The notes under the pieces were generated by a model. It saw nothing but the letters and a program-made list of their open reading frames with translations. It did no database searches and had not been told where the DNA came from. Position numbers and translations under genes: made by a program. This document shows positions 25,144 through 33,513 of a stretch of DNA of 56,401 bases, piece by piece (the stretch's first letter is position 1; each line of letters opens with the position of its first letter). This stretch comes from a bacterium (GTDB taxonomy: Bacteria; Sysuimicrobiota; Sysuimicrobiia; Sysuimicrobiales; Segetimicrobiaceae), in NCBI GenBank assembly GCA_035308905.1, contig DATGFS010000029.1, forward strand, positions 1 through 56,401, in the 5' to 3' direction.

Positions 25144-26142
25144 ATGGCACGCGATCCGCTCGCGGCGCAGGTTCGCGAGACCATCCGAACGCACGCGATG
25201 CTCGCCGGCGGCGAGCGCGTCGTCGCGGCGGTGTCGGGCGGACCGGATTCGACCGTGCTGCTGTCGGTGCTGGCCGCGCTGCGGGAGGACCTCCGCCTCG
25301 ATCTGCACGCCGCCCATCTCAACCACGGCCTCCGGCCCGAGGCGTCGCTCGATGCCGCCGCGGCGGCCGGGATGGCCGCCTCCCTCGGCTGTCCTTACCA
25401 TGAAGCGACCGAGGACGTCGCGGCGGCGGCCGCGCGCGAGCGGCGCTCGATCGAGGACGCCGGCCGCGAGGCGCGGTACCGGTTCCTCGCCGGCGTCGCC
25501 GCGCGGATCCAGGCGGCGGTCATCGCGACGGGGCATACTCGGGACGATCAGGCGGAGACGGTGCTGATGCGCCTCCTTCGGGGGAGTGGACCGCGGGGAC
25601 TGGCGGGCATCCCGCCGGTGCGGCCCCACGGCGGCCTGCGCGTGATCCGTCCGCTGATCGAAACGCCGCGCGCCGAGATCACCCGTTATCTCGCGCGGCA
25701 CGCGCTCGACGCGCGCGAGGACGCGTCCAACCGCGATCTCAGCGTGCTCCGCAACCGCGTCCGCCTTGTCCTTCTGCCGATTCTTGAAGGGTATAATCCC
25801 GATGTGCGGCGGGCGCTCGCAAGGCTTGCCGGCGTGATGCGAGACGAAGCGGATGCGCTCGACGCGCTGAGCGCGCGTGATGTGGACGCGGTGCTTCGCG
25901 GCACCCGCGCCTCGGTGCGGATCGCTCCGGACGCGTTTGAGCGGCTCCCGGTCGCCCTGCAGCGTCGCGCGCTGCGGGAGGCGATCCGGCGGGTGCGCGG
26001 GAACGGCGACCAGATTGCGTTCGTTCATATAGAAGAGGCCCGTTTAGGGGTCCTCGGCGGCCGGTCCGGCGCGGTGTGGGAGGCGCCGGGCGGGGTGCGG
26101 ATCTTTCGGCGGCCGGATGTGATCGAAGTGACGGCGATGTAG
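25144..26142 (+). CDS. tilS: tRNA(Ile)-lysidine synthase
   Basis: ATP-dependent ligase that converts C34 of tRNA-Ile(CAU) to lysidine, changing its reading to AUA. The PP-loop SGGPDS is at residues 31-36, with AHLNHGLRPEAS and the LRGSGPRGLAGI segment. It has 332 residues, with the TilS substrate-binding domain (LPVALQRRALREAIR) but no full-length C-terminal domain, so it is the short form. It starts five bases after the cupin stop. tilS next to ftsH is classic in Bacillota, though hpt between them is missing here. Confidence 0.92.
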   Translation: MARDPLAAQVRETIRTHAMLAGGERVVAAVSGGPDSTVLLSVLAALREDLRLDLHAAHLNHGLRPEASLDAAAAAGMAASLGCPYHEATEDVAAAAARERRSIEDAGREARYRFLAGVAARIQAAVIATGHTRDDQAETVLMRLLRGSGPRGLAGIPPVRPHGGLRVIRPLIETPRAEITRYLARHALDAREDASNRDLSVLRNRVRLVLLPILEGYNPDVRRALARLAGVMRDEADALDALSARDVDAVLRGTRASVRIAPDAFERLPVALQRRALREAIRRVRGNGDQIAFVHIEEARLGVLGGRSGAVWEAPGGVRIFRRPDVIEVTAM

Positions 26143-26188
26143 GCCCGGCCGTGTAGTAGGGATTACGTATTTCGAGGGTAACGGCGTG

Positions 26189-26197
26189 TGCTATAAT
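26189..26197 (+). promoter_or_regulatory. extended -10 promoter of ftsH
   Basis: TGCTATAAT, a perfect TGn-extended -10, about 77 bases before the ftsH start. No clear -35. Confidence 0.7.
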
Positions 26198-26273
26198 TTA
26201 TCGAAGTCGCGGCACGCTCAGGCTTCCGGACGGGTGACACCGGCGGGCCGGCTTCCGCGCGGAGGTCCCCGCG

Positions 26274-28190
26274 GTGTTCAATAAGTACGTGCGGAATTTG
26301 TTGGTCTGGGCCCTCATTCTGGTGGTCGTATTGTACCTCGTGCTGCCGCTGTACCACCAGCGCGCCCCCCGGGAAGAGATCTCCTACAGTGAGTTCATCG
26401 ACAAGGCCCGCAGCGGTCAGGTCGCGCAGGTGACCGTCAGCGACGAGAGCGTCTCCGGGCAACTGAAGGACGGGCGGTCGTTCCGCGCCTACATTCCGTC
26501 GGGCGACGCGTCGTACATCGACCTGCTGCAGTCCAAGGGCGTCACGATCACGGTCGAGCCGCGGTCGCGCTCGTCGATGTGGCCCAACCTGCTGACGACG
26601 ATGCTCCCGTTCATCGTGCTCGTGGGCCTGTGGATGCTGATGCTCCGTCAGGCGCAGTCCGGATCGAACCAGGCGATGTCGTTCGGCAAGAGCCGCGCCC
26701 GTCTGCACACCGAGGCGAAGACGCGGGTGACGTTTGAGGACGTCGCCGGGGTGGACGAGGCGAAGGAAGAGCTGGAGGAGATCATCGAGTTCCTCCGCCA
26801 TCCGAAGAAGTTCCAGGCCCTCGGGGCGAAGATCCCCCGCGGCGTGCTGCTGGTGGGCCCGCCCGGGAGCGGCAAGACGCTGCTCGCGAAGGCGATCGCG
26901 GGCGAGGCGGGGGTGCCGTTCTTCTCCATCTCCGGCAGCGAGTTCGTGGAGATGTTCGTCGGGGTGGGCGCGAGCCGGGTGCGCGACCTGTTCGAGCAGG
27001 CGAAGAAGTCGGCGCCGTGCCTCGTGTTCATCGACGAGATCGACGCGGTGGGCCGGCAGCGCGGGGCGGGGTTGGGCGGCGGGCACGACGAGCGCGAGCA
27101 GACCCTCAACCAATTGCTGGTCGAGATGGACGGCTTCGATCCCAATGCCGGGATCATCGTGATCGCGGCGACGAACCGGCCGGACATTCTGGACCCGGCC
27201 TTGCTGCGCCCGGGGCGGTTCGACCGGCGGATCGTGGTGGACAACCCGGACGCGAAGGGCCGCCGGGCGATCCTGGACGTGCACGTGCGGGGGAAGCCGG
27301 TGAGCGAAGACGTGGCCCTCGACGTGCTGGCGCGCCGGACCCCGGGGTTCAGCGGGGCGGACTTGGCCAACATGGTGAACGAGGCGGCGCTCTTGGCGGC
27401 GCGGCGGGGGAAGAAGCGGATCGGCCGGTCGGAGATGGACGAGGCGATCGAGCGCGTGATCGCCGGCCCCCAGCGCAAGAGCCGCATCCTCTCGCCGAAG
27501 GAGCGGGAGCTCACGGCCTATCACGAGGCGGGGCACGCCCTCTTGGGCAAGCTCCTGCCGCAGGCCAACCCGCCGCACAAGGTGACGATCCTCCCGCGCG
27601 GGATGGCGCTCGGCTATACGCTGCCGCTGCCGCAGGAGGAGAAGTACACCCTCACGCGCGGGGAGATCCTCGCCAACATCACGGCGATCCTGGGCGGCCG
27701 GGTGGCCGAGGAGATCGTGTTCGGCGAGATCACGACCGGGGCGGCGAACGACTTCGAGAAGGCGACCGACCTCGCGCGCAAGATGGTGACGGAGTTCGGG
27801 ATGTCGGACAAGCTCGGTCCGCTCACGCTCGGGGCCAAGCACGGGCCGGTGTTCCTCGGGCGCGACCTCGTGGAGAGCCGCAACTACTCGGAAGAGATCG
27901 CCTACGAGATCGACAAAGAGATCCGGCACATCATCGACGAGTGCTACAGCCGGGCCCGCCAGGTGCTGACCGAGCACAAGCCCGTGCTGGAGCGGATCTC
28001 CCGGGCGCTCCTCGAGCGGGAGTCGCTCGAGAGCGACGAGCTCGACCTGCTGATTGCCGGCCAGCCGCTGCCGCCGGACATGCCGGAAACACCGCCGCCG
28101 CTGCCGGGCGTGACGCAGGAGGTCAAGTCGTTCCCGCGGTCCGAGAACAAACCGGTCACGCCGTCGCTGAAGCCCGAGGCAACCGGGTAG
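26274..28190 (+). CDS. ftsH: ATP-dependent zinc metalloprotease FtsH
   Basis: Membrane-anchored AAA+ protease that degrades misfolded membrane and regulatory proteins. 638 residues. There are two N-terminal transmembrane helices (about 6-25 and 104-123) around a small extracytoplasmic domain. The AAA module has Walker A at 195-202 (GPPGSGKT), Walker [11 protein letters not shown] and the second region of homology. The zinc protease site is HEAGH at 417-421, with a later Asp ligand in [10 protein letters not shown]. The GTG start has GGAGG eight bases upstream. The Pro-rich C-terminal tail after about 595 is variable in the family. Confidence 0.97.
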   Translation: MFNKYVRNLLVWALILVVVLYLVLPLYHQRAPREEISYSEFIDKARSGQVAQVTVSDESVSGQLKDGRSFRAYIPSGDASYIDLLQSKGVTITVEPRSRSSMWPNLLTTMLPFIVLVGLWMLMLRQAQSGSNQAMSFGKSRARLHTEAKTRVTFEDVAGVDEAKEELEEIIEFLRHPKKFQALGAKIPRGVLLVGPPGSGKTLLAKAIAGEAGVPFFSISGSEFVEMFVGVGASRVRDLFEQAKKSAPCLVFIDEIDAVGRQRGAGLGGGHDEREQTLNQLLVEMDGFDPNAGIIVIAATNRPDILDPALLRPGRFDRRIVVDNPDAKGRRAILDVHVRGKPVSEDVALDVLARRTPGFSGADLANMVNEAALLAARRGKKRIGRSEMDEAIERVIAGPQRKSRILSPKERELTAYHEAGHALLGKLLPQANPPHKVTILPRGMALGYTLPLPQEEKYTLTRGEILANITAILGGRVAEEIVFGEITTGAANDFEKATDLARKMVTEFGMSDKLGPLTLGAKHGPVFLGRDLVESRNYSEEIAYEIDKEIRHIIDECYSRARQVLTEHKPVLERISRALLERESLESDELDLLIAGQPLPPDMPETPPPLPGVTQEVKSFPRSENKPVTPSLKPEATG

Positions 28191-28220
28191 TACCCGACCG
28201 AACCTACCGAAGCAATCCGG

Positions 28221-28248
28221 GAAGGAGGAGCCGCGCGGCTCCTCCTTC
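28221..28248 (+). terminator. terminator after ftsH
   Basis: Perfect 28-base palindrome (arms GAAGGAGGAGCCGC and its complement) 30 bases after ftsH, followed by TTCGTG. The effective loop is small and the T-tract is weak. Confidence 0.65.
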
Positions 28249-28282
28249 TTCGTGTAGAATGGACCGGTGAGGTTGGCGTAGG

Positions 28283-28759
28283 ATGGCGAAGATCGGGCAG
28301 CTGCGGGGACGCCGCGGACATCGCACCAACTGGGTGCCGGTGGCGGTCTACGTGCTCCTCGTGCTGCTGGTCGGCGGAGGACTCTTCGCCTGGGACCAAG
28401 CCTACGAGGCGCGGCAGCGCGCGTTGTTCGCGCCGGCCTCTCCGCCGGTGATCGTCCGCAACATGATCGAGAGCATCGTCGGCGCCGGGGCCGTGTCGAA
28501 CGTCAAGATCGACGACAAGGCGGGCACCCTCGACGTCACGGTCAAGGACGTGCTCGTCAAGCCCGGCCAGCCGCTCGACGAAAAGAAGAAAAACCTCTCC
28601 ACCGAAGGCGCCCTCGCGATTCAGTTCGTGCAGAGCCGGCTTCGCTACAAGACCATGACCGTGCATCTCGTCCAGGCCAAGGACGGCAAGCCGCTGGCCA
28701 CGGTCACGGCGGGCGGCCAGGCCGCCCCGAAGACCGAGTACGCGCCGGACTTGAAGTAA
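28283..28759 (+). CDS. membrane-anchored protein of unknown function
   Basis: 158 residues. One N-terminal transmembrane helix (VPVAVYVLLVLLVGGGLFAW, about 17-36) is preceded by a basic cytoplasmic tail. The soluble extracytoplasmic part has short beta-alpha elements (NVKIDDKAGTLDVTVKDVLVK and MTVHLVQAKDGKPLATVTAGG). No family recognised. A TAGAAT at 28255-28260 with an upstream TG could be its -10, just past the ftsH terminator. It is convergent with the SIMPL gene, three bases between stops. Confidence 0.7.
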   Translation: MAKIGQLRGRRGHRTNWVPVAVYVLLVLLVGGGLFAWDQAYEARQRALFAPASPPVIVRNMIESIVGAGAVSNVKIDDKAGTLDVTVKDVLVKPGQPLDEKKKNLSTEGALAIQFVQSRLRYKTMTVHLVQAKDGKPLATVTAGGQAAPKTEYAPDLK

Positions 28760-28761
28760 GG

Positions 28762-29499
28762 TTAGAAGGCGAAGACCGCGCGGACCTCGGCGGTCACCGG
28801 CATCGTGCCCGGCAGCACCGGCGTCGCCGGCGCCGCCTGCATCACCGCGAATCCCGGCCGCGGCCCCGTGACCACGCCCACCTGCTCGATTCTGATGAGG
28901 CGCAGGCCGCCGACGCCGGCCGCGCCCGCGATCGCGTTGGCGGTGGCCTGCGCGTTCTGCACCGCGAGCCGGACCGCCTGCGCCCGGTACGCCGTCGCAT
29001 CGCGCAGGGTCCAATTCACGCTGTCCACGCCGTTCGCGCCGGCGCCCACGCCCGCATCGATGACCGCGCCGACGCGGCTGATATCGTCGACGGTGACGAG
29101 CACGCGGTTCATCGATTGGTATCCGATGATCGGTCCCGTCCCGCCCGAGTCCGGACGGTGCTGCGGGTACAGGGACACCGTCGTCGTCCGGCTAGCGGTT
29201 TGGGGAATCCCCGCGGCCACGATCGCGCGGACCACCTGCGCCATGGTGGCGGCGCTCTGCTGCTGCGCCTCCTGCGCGGTGGGGCGCTGCACGATCACGG
29301 AGAGCGCCACGGTCGCGCGGTCGGGCGTGGCATCCACCGAGCCGTCGCCGGTGACGACGATGGTGCGCTCGCGGGCGGCGGGCGGGCCTTCCGGCGCGGG
29401 CCTCGGCGTCGGGGCGGTCTGGCTGTAGGCGACGCCGGCGCACCCCACGGCGACGAGCAGCACGGTCGGGACAAGCCAGCGGAACGGCGACATTGTCAT
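28762..29499 (-). CDS. exported SIMPL (DUF541) domain protein
   Basis: 245 residues with a signal peptide (WLVPTVLLVAVGCAGVAYS). The GCAG could be read as a lipobox-like site, but AYSQ fits a normal cleavage. The SIMPL fold is recognisable by RTIVVTGDGSVDATPDRATVALSVIVQRPTAQEAQQQ, the periodic IVAAGIPQTASRTTTVSLYP, and DAVNWTL-like and LAVQNAQATANAIA segments. The family is periplasmic or surface-located with little known biochemistry. The ATG at 29499 has AGGAGG four bases upstream; ATG 29493 is also possible. Confidence 0.85.
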   Translation of the reverse strand: MTMSPFRWLVPTVLLVAVGCAGVAYSQTAPTPRPAPEGPPAARERTIVVTGDGSVDATPDRATVALSVIVQRPTAQEAQQQSAATMAQVVRAIVAAGIPQTASRTTTVSLYPQHRPDSGGTGPIIGYQSMNRVLVTVDDISRVGAVIDAGVGAGANGVDSVNWTLRDATAYRAQAVRLAVQNAQATANAIAGAAGVGGLRLIRIEQVGVVTGPRPGFAVMQAAPATPVLPGTMPVTAEVRAVFAF

Positions 29500-29615
29500 C
29501 ACACCTCCTGATGGTAGCGCACGACTGCTAAAACGCCGCGGAGACGCGCGCGGTTCCTGCGGGGAAGGAACCCCCGCGGTTGGGCAGAACAAAAGGGAGT
29601 TCTCGCGCCCCGTGC

Positions 29616-29705
29616 CGGCGGACCGGCTGCTGTCGGCGGACCGGCTAACGCCGGACTCACCGACCACCATGAAATTACAGCCGGACCCGTCGGCCACCAT
29701 GAAAT
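29616..29705. repeat. tandem repeats resembling an IS21-family end
   Basis: Two 26-base direct repeats with a 30-base period (29650-29675 and 29680-29705, ending in CCACCATGAAAT) follow two 13-base repeats CGGCGGACCGGCT with an 18-base period (29616-29628 and 29634-29646). Arrays of this kind with CCACCATGAAAT-like units are found at IS21-family termini. No transposase is present, so this would be an orphan end. Identification is from memory of the motif only. Confidence 0.4.
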
Positions 29706-29734
29706 GAAAGCACACGGCTCCGACGGAGGGTTGC

Positions 29735-30094
29735 ATGTTCGCATTGAACTTTTATTCGCCGCTGCTGGCCGCCGCGCTCCGCGATGGGACGAAGACGCTG
29801 ACGGTGCGGCTGGGGGACAAGCGTCCCAAGTATCAGGAAGGTCAAATTGTCTGGGTGACCGTCGGCCAAAAGCACGGCACGCGGCAGAAGGTCTTCACCG
29901 CGGTGATCGACCGCGTCGAGGCCAAGCTGCTCCGCGACGTGACGCCGCGCGAGATCATCAAGGACAATCCCGCCGCGCGGGAGCACGGCGATCTGCTCGA
30001 GTTTCTCTCGACGATCTACAGCCGGCGCGTCGGCCTCGAGGACACCGTCACCGTCATCCACTTTTCCCGCATCGCCAACGCCAGGGAGGAATGA
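29735..30094 (+). CDS. ASCH-domain (PUA-like) protein
   Basis: 119 residues covering one ASCH domain: N-terminal ALNFYSPLLAAALRDGTKTLTVRLGDK, a beta core around GQIVWVTVGQ, and the C-terminal LLEFLSTIYSRRVGLEDTVTVIHF. ASCH domains are predicted or shown to bind RNA or act on modified nucleosides; the role here is not known. The ATG follows GGAGGGTT. Its stop overlaps the possible ATG of the next gene, suggesting an operon. Confidence 0.82.
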   Translation: MFALNFYSPLLAAALRDGTKTLTVRLGDKRPKYQEGQIVWVTVGQKHGTRQKVFTAVIDRVEAKLLRDVTPREIIKDNPAAREHGDLLEFLSTIYSRRVGLEDTVTVIHFSRIANAREE

Positions 30095-30128
30095 CGCGCC
30101 CACTCCGCTGATCGAATGCGTTCCCAAC

Positions 30129-31031
30129 GTGAGCGAGGGCCGGCGGGCCGGCGTGATCGCGCGCATCGCCGGCGCGGCCGGTGCCGGGCCGGGAGCGCGC
30201 CTGCTCGACGTCTCTTCGGACGCCGATCACAACCGTACCGTGCTGACCGTGGCGGGCGCGCCGGACGCCGTGTGCGAGGCGGCGCGCCGGGTGGCCGCCG
30301 CGGCGGTCGCGGAGATCGATCTCAACGGACATGAGGGCGTGCATCCGCGAATCGGCGCCGTCGACGTCGTGCCGTTCGTTCCGCTCTACCGGGCGTCCAT
30401 GGCGGAGTGCGCGGCGCTGGCGTACCGGTTCGCGGCGTACGCCGCCGAGTGTCTGCATCTCCCGGTCTACCTCTACGCGGAGGCGGCGCGCCGGCCGGAG
30501 TTCCGCAGCCTCGCGGCGATCCGCCGCGGCGGCTTCGAAGGCCTGCGGACCGCGATCGGGACCGCCGGGCGCGGGCCGGACCTGGGGCCGGCGCAGGTGC
30601 ACCCGACGGCCGGCGCCGTGGCCGTCGGCGCCCGCGGGGTGCTGATCGCGATGAACGTCGACCTGACCGGCGCGGACGTGGCGGTCGCGCGCGCGATTGC
30701 CCGCGCGGTCCGGGAGTCGTCGGGCGGTCTGCCCGCGGTCCAGGCCATGGGCGTGTGGCTCCCCCGCCGCGGCGCGGCGCAGGTCTCGATGAACCTGCTC
30801 GACTACCGCCGCACGCCGCCGCTGGCCGCGTTCGAACGGGTGCGCGACGAGGCGCAGCGCCGGGGCGCCGGCGTCGCCGCCGGGGAACTGATCGGCTGCG
30901 CCCCGCGTGACGCGCTGCCCGCCGATCCTGTGACCGCGCTGCGCCTGCGGGCGTTTCACCCGGGTCAGATCCTGGATCCGGAGCGTCTCGCGGGCGAGCT
31001 CGACACCGCCCGCGCGGACGGGCGCCCCTGA
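30129..31031 (+). CDS. glutamate formimidoyltransferase (formiminotransferase domain)
   Basis: Transfers the formimino group between formiminoglutamate and tetrahydrofolate; it fits the folate genes downstream. Visible blocks are SSDADHNRTVLTVAG, DLNGHEGVHPRIGAVDVVPFVP with the catalytic-region His, FEGLRTAIG and GPAQVHPTAGAVAVGAR. At 300 residues it is the formiminotransferase part only, without the cyclodeaminase. The start is problematic. The family N-terminus PLIECVPNVSEGR is encoded in frame from 30105, but no ATG, GTG or TTG precedes it. The ATG at 30091, which would overlap the ASCH stop, is in another frame. The coordinates given use GTG 30129. Confidence 0.8.
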   Translation: MSEGRRAGVIARIAGAAGAGPGARLLDVSSDADHNRTVLTVAGAPDAVCEAARRVAAAAVAEIDLNGHEGVHPRIGAVDVVPFVPLYRASMAECAALAYRFAAYAAECLHLPVYLYAEAARRPEFRSLAAIRRGGFEGLRTAIGTAGRGPDLGPAQVHPTAGAVAVGARGVLIAMNVDLTGADVAVARAIARAVRESSGGLPAVQAMGVWLPRRGAAQVSMNLLDYRRTPPLAAFERVRDEAQRRGAGVAAGELIGCAPRDALPADPVTALRLRAFHPGQILDPERLAGELDTARADGRP

Positions 31032-31045
31032 TCGGGGAGTCCCGG

Positions 31046-31885
31046 GTGCCGGAGCCGCCCGCCCGGCCCGCCCCGCTGCGGTGCGGGCAGACCGTGTTCG
31101 AGTTCGGGCGGCGCACCTTTCTCGTCGGCATCGTCAACATGACGCCCGACTCTTTTGCCGGCGACGGCCTGAACGGCGACGCCGGCGCCGCCGAGGCGAT
31201 GGGGCAGCGGTGGAAAGAGCAGGGCGCCGACGTGATCGACGTCGGCGGGCAGTCCACGCGCCCGAGCGCGGTGCGGGTGCCGGTCGACGAGGAACTGCGG
31301 CGAACGATTCCCGCCGTGCGCCGGCTCGTGTCGGTCGGACTGCCGGTGAGCGTCGATACGTCGTCCGCGCGCGTCGCCGCCGCGGCGCTCGACGCCGGAG
31401 CGGCCCTGATCAACGACGTGACCGCGCTCACCGGAGATCCCGCGATGGCCGGTGTCGTCGCGCGCGCCGGCGTGCCCGTCGTGTTGATGGACGGGCGCAA
31501 CCGCCGCGGCGCCGCGGACATCATGGCGGAGACGCACGCCTACCTCGCCGGCCGCCTGCGCGCGGCGGGCGCGGCCGGCATCGAGCCCGTCCGGGTCGTC
31601 GTCGATCCGGGGTACGGATTCGGCGTTTCGCTCGCGCAGAACATGGAGATGCTGCGGCGTCTCAGGGAACTCACCGCGCTCGGCCGTCCGATTCTAATCG
31701 GCACGTCGCGCAAAGGGAGCATCGGCAGGGTGTTGAACCTCCCCGTCTATCAGTTGATGGAGGGCACGGCCGCCACGATTGTGATCGCCATCGCCAACGG
31801 CGCCGACTTCGTGCGCGTGCACGACGTCCGGGCGATGGTCCGCGTCGCGCGGATGACGGACGCGATCGTGCGCGGTCTTCCGTGA
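31046..31885 (+). CDS. folP: dihydropteroate synthase
   Basis: Condenses pterin pyrophosphate with p-aminobenzoate in folate synthesis. TIM-barrel signatures are VGIVNMTPDSFAGDG (residues about 27-41), VIDVGGQSTRP (usually GESTRPG, so Glu is Gln here), INDVTAL, the VVVDPGYGFG segment and GTSRKGSIGRV. 279 residues, normal. The GTG start is near the end of the formimidoyltransferase gene, and its stop overlaps folB by four bases. It forms a folP-folB-folK run. Confidence 0.93.
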   Translation: MPEPPARPAPLRCGQTVFEFGRRTFLVGIVNMTPDSFAGDGLNGDAGAAEAMGQRWKEQGADVIDVGGQSTRPSAVRVPVDEELRRTIPAVRRLVSVGLPVSVDTSSARVAAAALDAGAALINDVTALTGDPAMAGVVARAGVPVVLMDGRNRRGAADIMAETHAYLAGRLRAAGAAGIEPVRVVVDPGYGFGVSLAQNMEMLRRLRELTALGRPILIGTSRKGSIGRVLNLPVYQLMEGTAATIVIAIANGADFVRVHDVRAMVRVARMTDAIVRGLP

Positions 31886-32250
31886 GCGACCGCATCGTGC
31901 TGACCGGGCTCGCCTTCTACGCCCACCACGGCGTGGGCGGGGAGGAACAGGAGCGCGGGCAGGTGTTCACCGTGGACGTCGCGGTCGAGGCCGATCTGCA
32001 CCGCGCCGGACACACCGACGAGCTCGCGGACACGCTCGACTACCGCGACCTCTACGCGCGGATCAGGGATGCGATGACCGGGACGCGCTATCATCTGCTG
32101 GAAGCCGCCGCGGAAGCGGTCGCGCACGCGGTGCTCGGCGTCGACCGCGTGCGCGCGGTGACGGTGTGCGTGCGCAAGCCGCACGTGCGGCTCGGCGGCC
32201 CGCTCGAGAGCGCCGCCGTCGAAGTGACCCGCCGCCGGGGACCGGTGTGA
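31882..32250 (+). CDS. folB: dihydroneopterin aldolase
   Basis: Cleaves 7,8-dihydroneopterin in folate synthesis. 122 residues, with FYAHHGVGGEEQERGQVFTVDVAVE, the catalytic Glu region, and a C-terminal VTVCVRKPHVRLGGPLESAAVEV with the conserved Lys. The GTG start overlaps the folP stop, and its own stop overlaps the folK::birA start by four bases. Confidence 0.93.
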   Translation: MSDRIVLTGLAFYAHHGVGGEEQERGQVFTVDVAVEADLHRAGHTDELADTLDYRDLYARIRDAMTGTRYHLLEAAAEAVAHAVLGVDRVRAVTVCVRKPHVRLGGPLESAAVEVTRRRGPV

Positions 32251-33494
32251 GCCGCGCGTTTCTCGGTCTCGGCTCGAACGTCGGCGACCGCGCGGGATAC
32301 CTGCGTGACGCCGTCCGCGGGCTCGATGCCCCGGATCTCCGCGTGACGGGACGATCCGGCGTGTACGAGACCGTCCCCTGGGGGCTGACCGGCCAGGCCA
32401 CGTACCTGAATCAGGTGGTCGCCGTGGAGACCACGCTCTCGCCGCGCGCGCTGCTCGGCCGGTGCCGCGCCGTCGAGGCGGCGCTGGGGCGCGTGCGGGG
32501 TGAGCGGTGGGGTCCCCGCACCGTCGATGTGGATATTTTATTGTACGGAGACGCGACCATCCGTGAGCCCGGCCTGGCGGTGCCCCACGTGGATCTGGCC
32601 CGCCGCGCGTTCGTGCTCGTGCCGCTCGCCGAGGTGGCGCCGGGGTTGCGGCTCCCGGACGGGACGGCCGTCGACTCGCTGCTCGCGGCCAGCCCCGACC
32701 GCGAGTCGGTCTGGCGCTGGGACGACGCCGACGCCGGCACGATCGGCCGCGAGGTTCGCTGGTACGACACGCTGCCCTCGACCAACGAGCTTGCCCGCCG
32801 CGAGGCCGAGGCCGGCGCGGCGGAGGGGCTGGTCGTCGTCGCCGAACAGCAGACCGCCGGGCGGGGACGGCTCGGCCGCGTCTGGGTATCCCCTCCGGGT
32901 GGACTCTGGTTTTCGATCATCTTGAGGCCGTCTCTCGGGGTGGCGCAGATCCCGCTCGTCGGGCTGGCCGCGGCCATCGCGACGGCCGCAGCGATCGAGG
33001 AGACGACGGGCCTGCACCCGCGCCTGAAGTGGCCGAACGACGTGCTCGTCGGCGGCCGCAAGGTCGCCGGGCTGCTGCTCGAGGCCGGACCCGTCCGCCG
33101 CGACTCGCCGGCATGGCTCGTCGCCGGCATCGGCATCAACGTGAACGTGGCGCCGGAGGCCCTGCCGTCGCGCCCGCGGTATCCCGCGACCTCGCTTGCC
33201 GCGGCGACGGGCGGCTCCGCCGATCGCGGGCGGCTGCTGCGGGCGCTGCTCCGCCGGCTGAACCGGGACTACGATGAACTCCGGACGCGCGGCGGGGAGG
33301 ACATCCTGGCGCAGTGGCGGGCGCGATCGGAGACGCTCGGTCGGGTCGTGCACGTGTCCACCGCGTCGGAGACGATCGAGGGCTTGGCCCGCGACGTCGA
33401 CGAGACCGGGGCGCTGCTGGTTCGAACGCGCGGCGCCGACCGGCGGATCGTCGCGGGCGACGTCACCGGCGAGGCGGAGGCGGGGGCACAATGA
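32247..33494 (+). CDS. fusion of HPPK (FolK) and biotin--protein ligase (BirA)
   Basis: 415 residues with two complete enzyme modules. Residues 1-160 are 6-hydroxymethyl-dihydropterin pyrophosphokinase: FLGLGSNVGDRAGYL, YETVPWG, and GPRTVDVDILLYGD with the metal-binding Asp pair. Residues about 169-415 are biotin-acetyl-CoA-carboxylase ligase: LPSTNELARREA, GRGRLGR at 205-211, WPNDVLVGGRKVAGLLLE, and a small C-terminal beta domain. No N-terminal DNA-binding domain precedes the ligase, so this is a group I BirA without repressor function. The frame is open throughout with no internal restart needed. Linking folate and biotin enzymes in one chain is unusual. Confidence 0.9.
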   Translation: MSRAFLGLGSNVGDRAGYLRDAVRGLDAPDLRVTGRSGVYETVPWGLTGQATYLNQVVAVETTLSPRALLGRCRAVEAALGRVRGERWGPRTVDVDILLYGDATIREPGLAVPHVDLARRAFVLVPLAEVAPGLRLPDGTAVDSLLAASPDRESVWRWDDADAGTIGREVRWYDTLPSTNELARREAEAGAAEGLVVVAEQQTAGRGRLGRVWVSPPGGLWFSIILRPSLGVAQIPLVGLAAAIATAAAIEETTGLHPRLKWPNDVLVGGRKVAGLLLEAGPVRRDSPAWLVAGIGINVNVAPEALPSRPRYPATSLAAATGGSADRGRLLRALLRRLNRDYDELRTRGGEDILAQWRARSETLGRVVHVSTASETIEGLARDVDETGALLVRTRGADRRIVAGDVTGEAEAGAQ

Positions 33495-33513
33495 CCGGGC
33501 CGGGGAGCCGGCG

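Noticed and set aside
25794-25799. TATAAT inside tilS
   Set aside because: Lies within conserved coding sequence, with no gene starting downstream before the real ftsH promoter.
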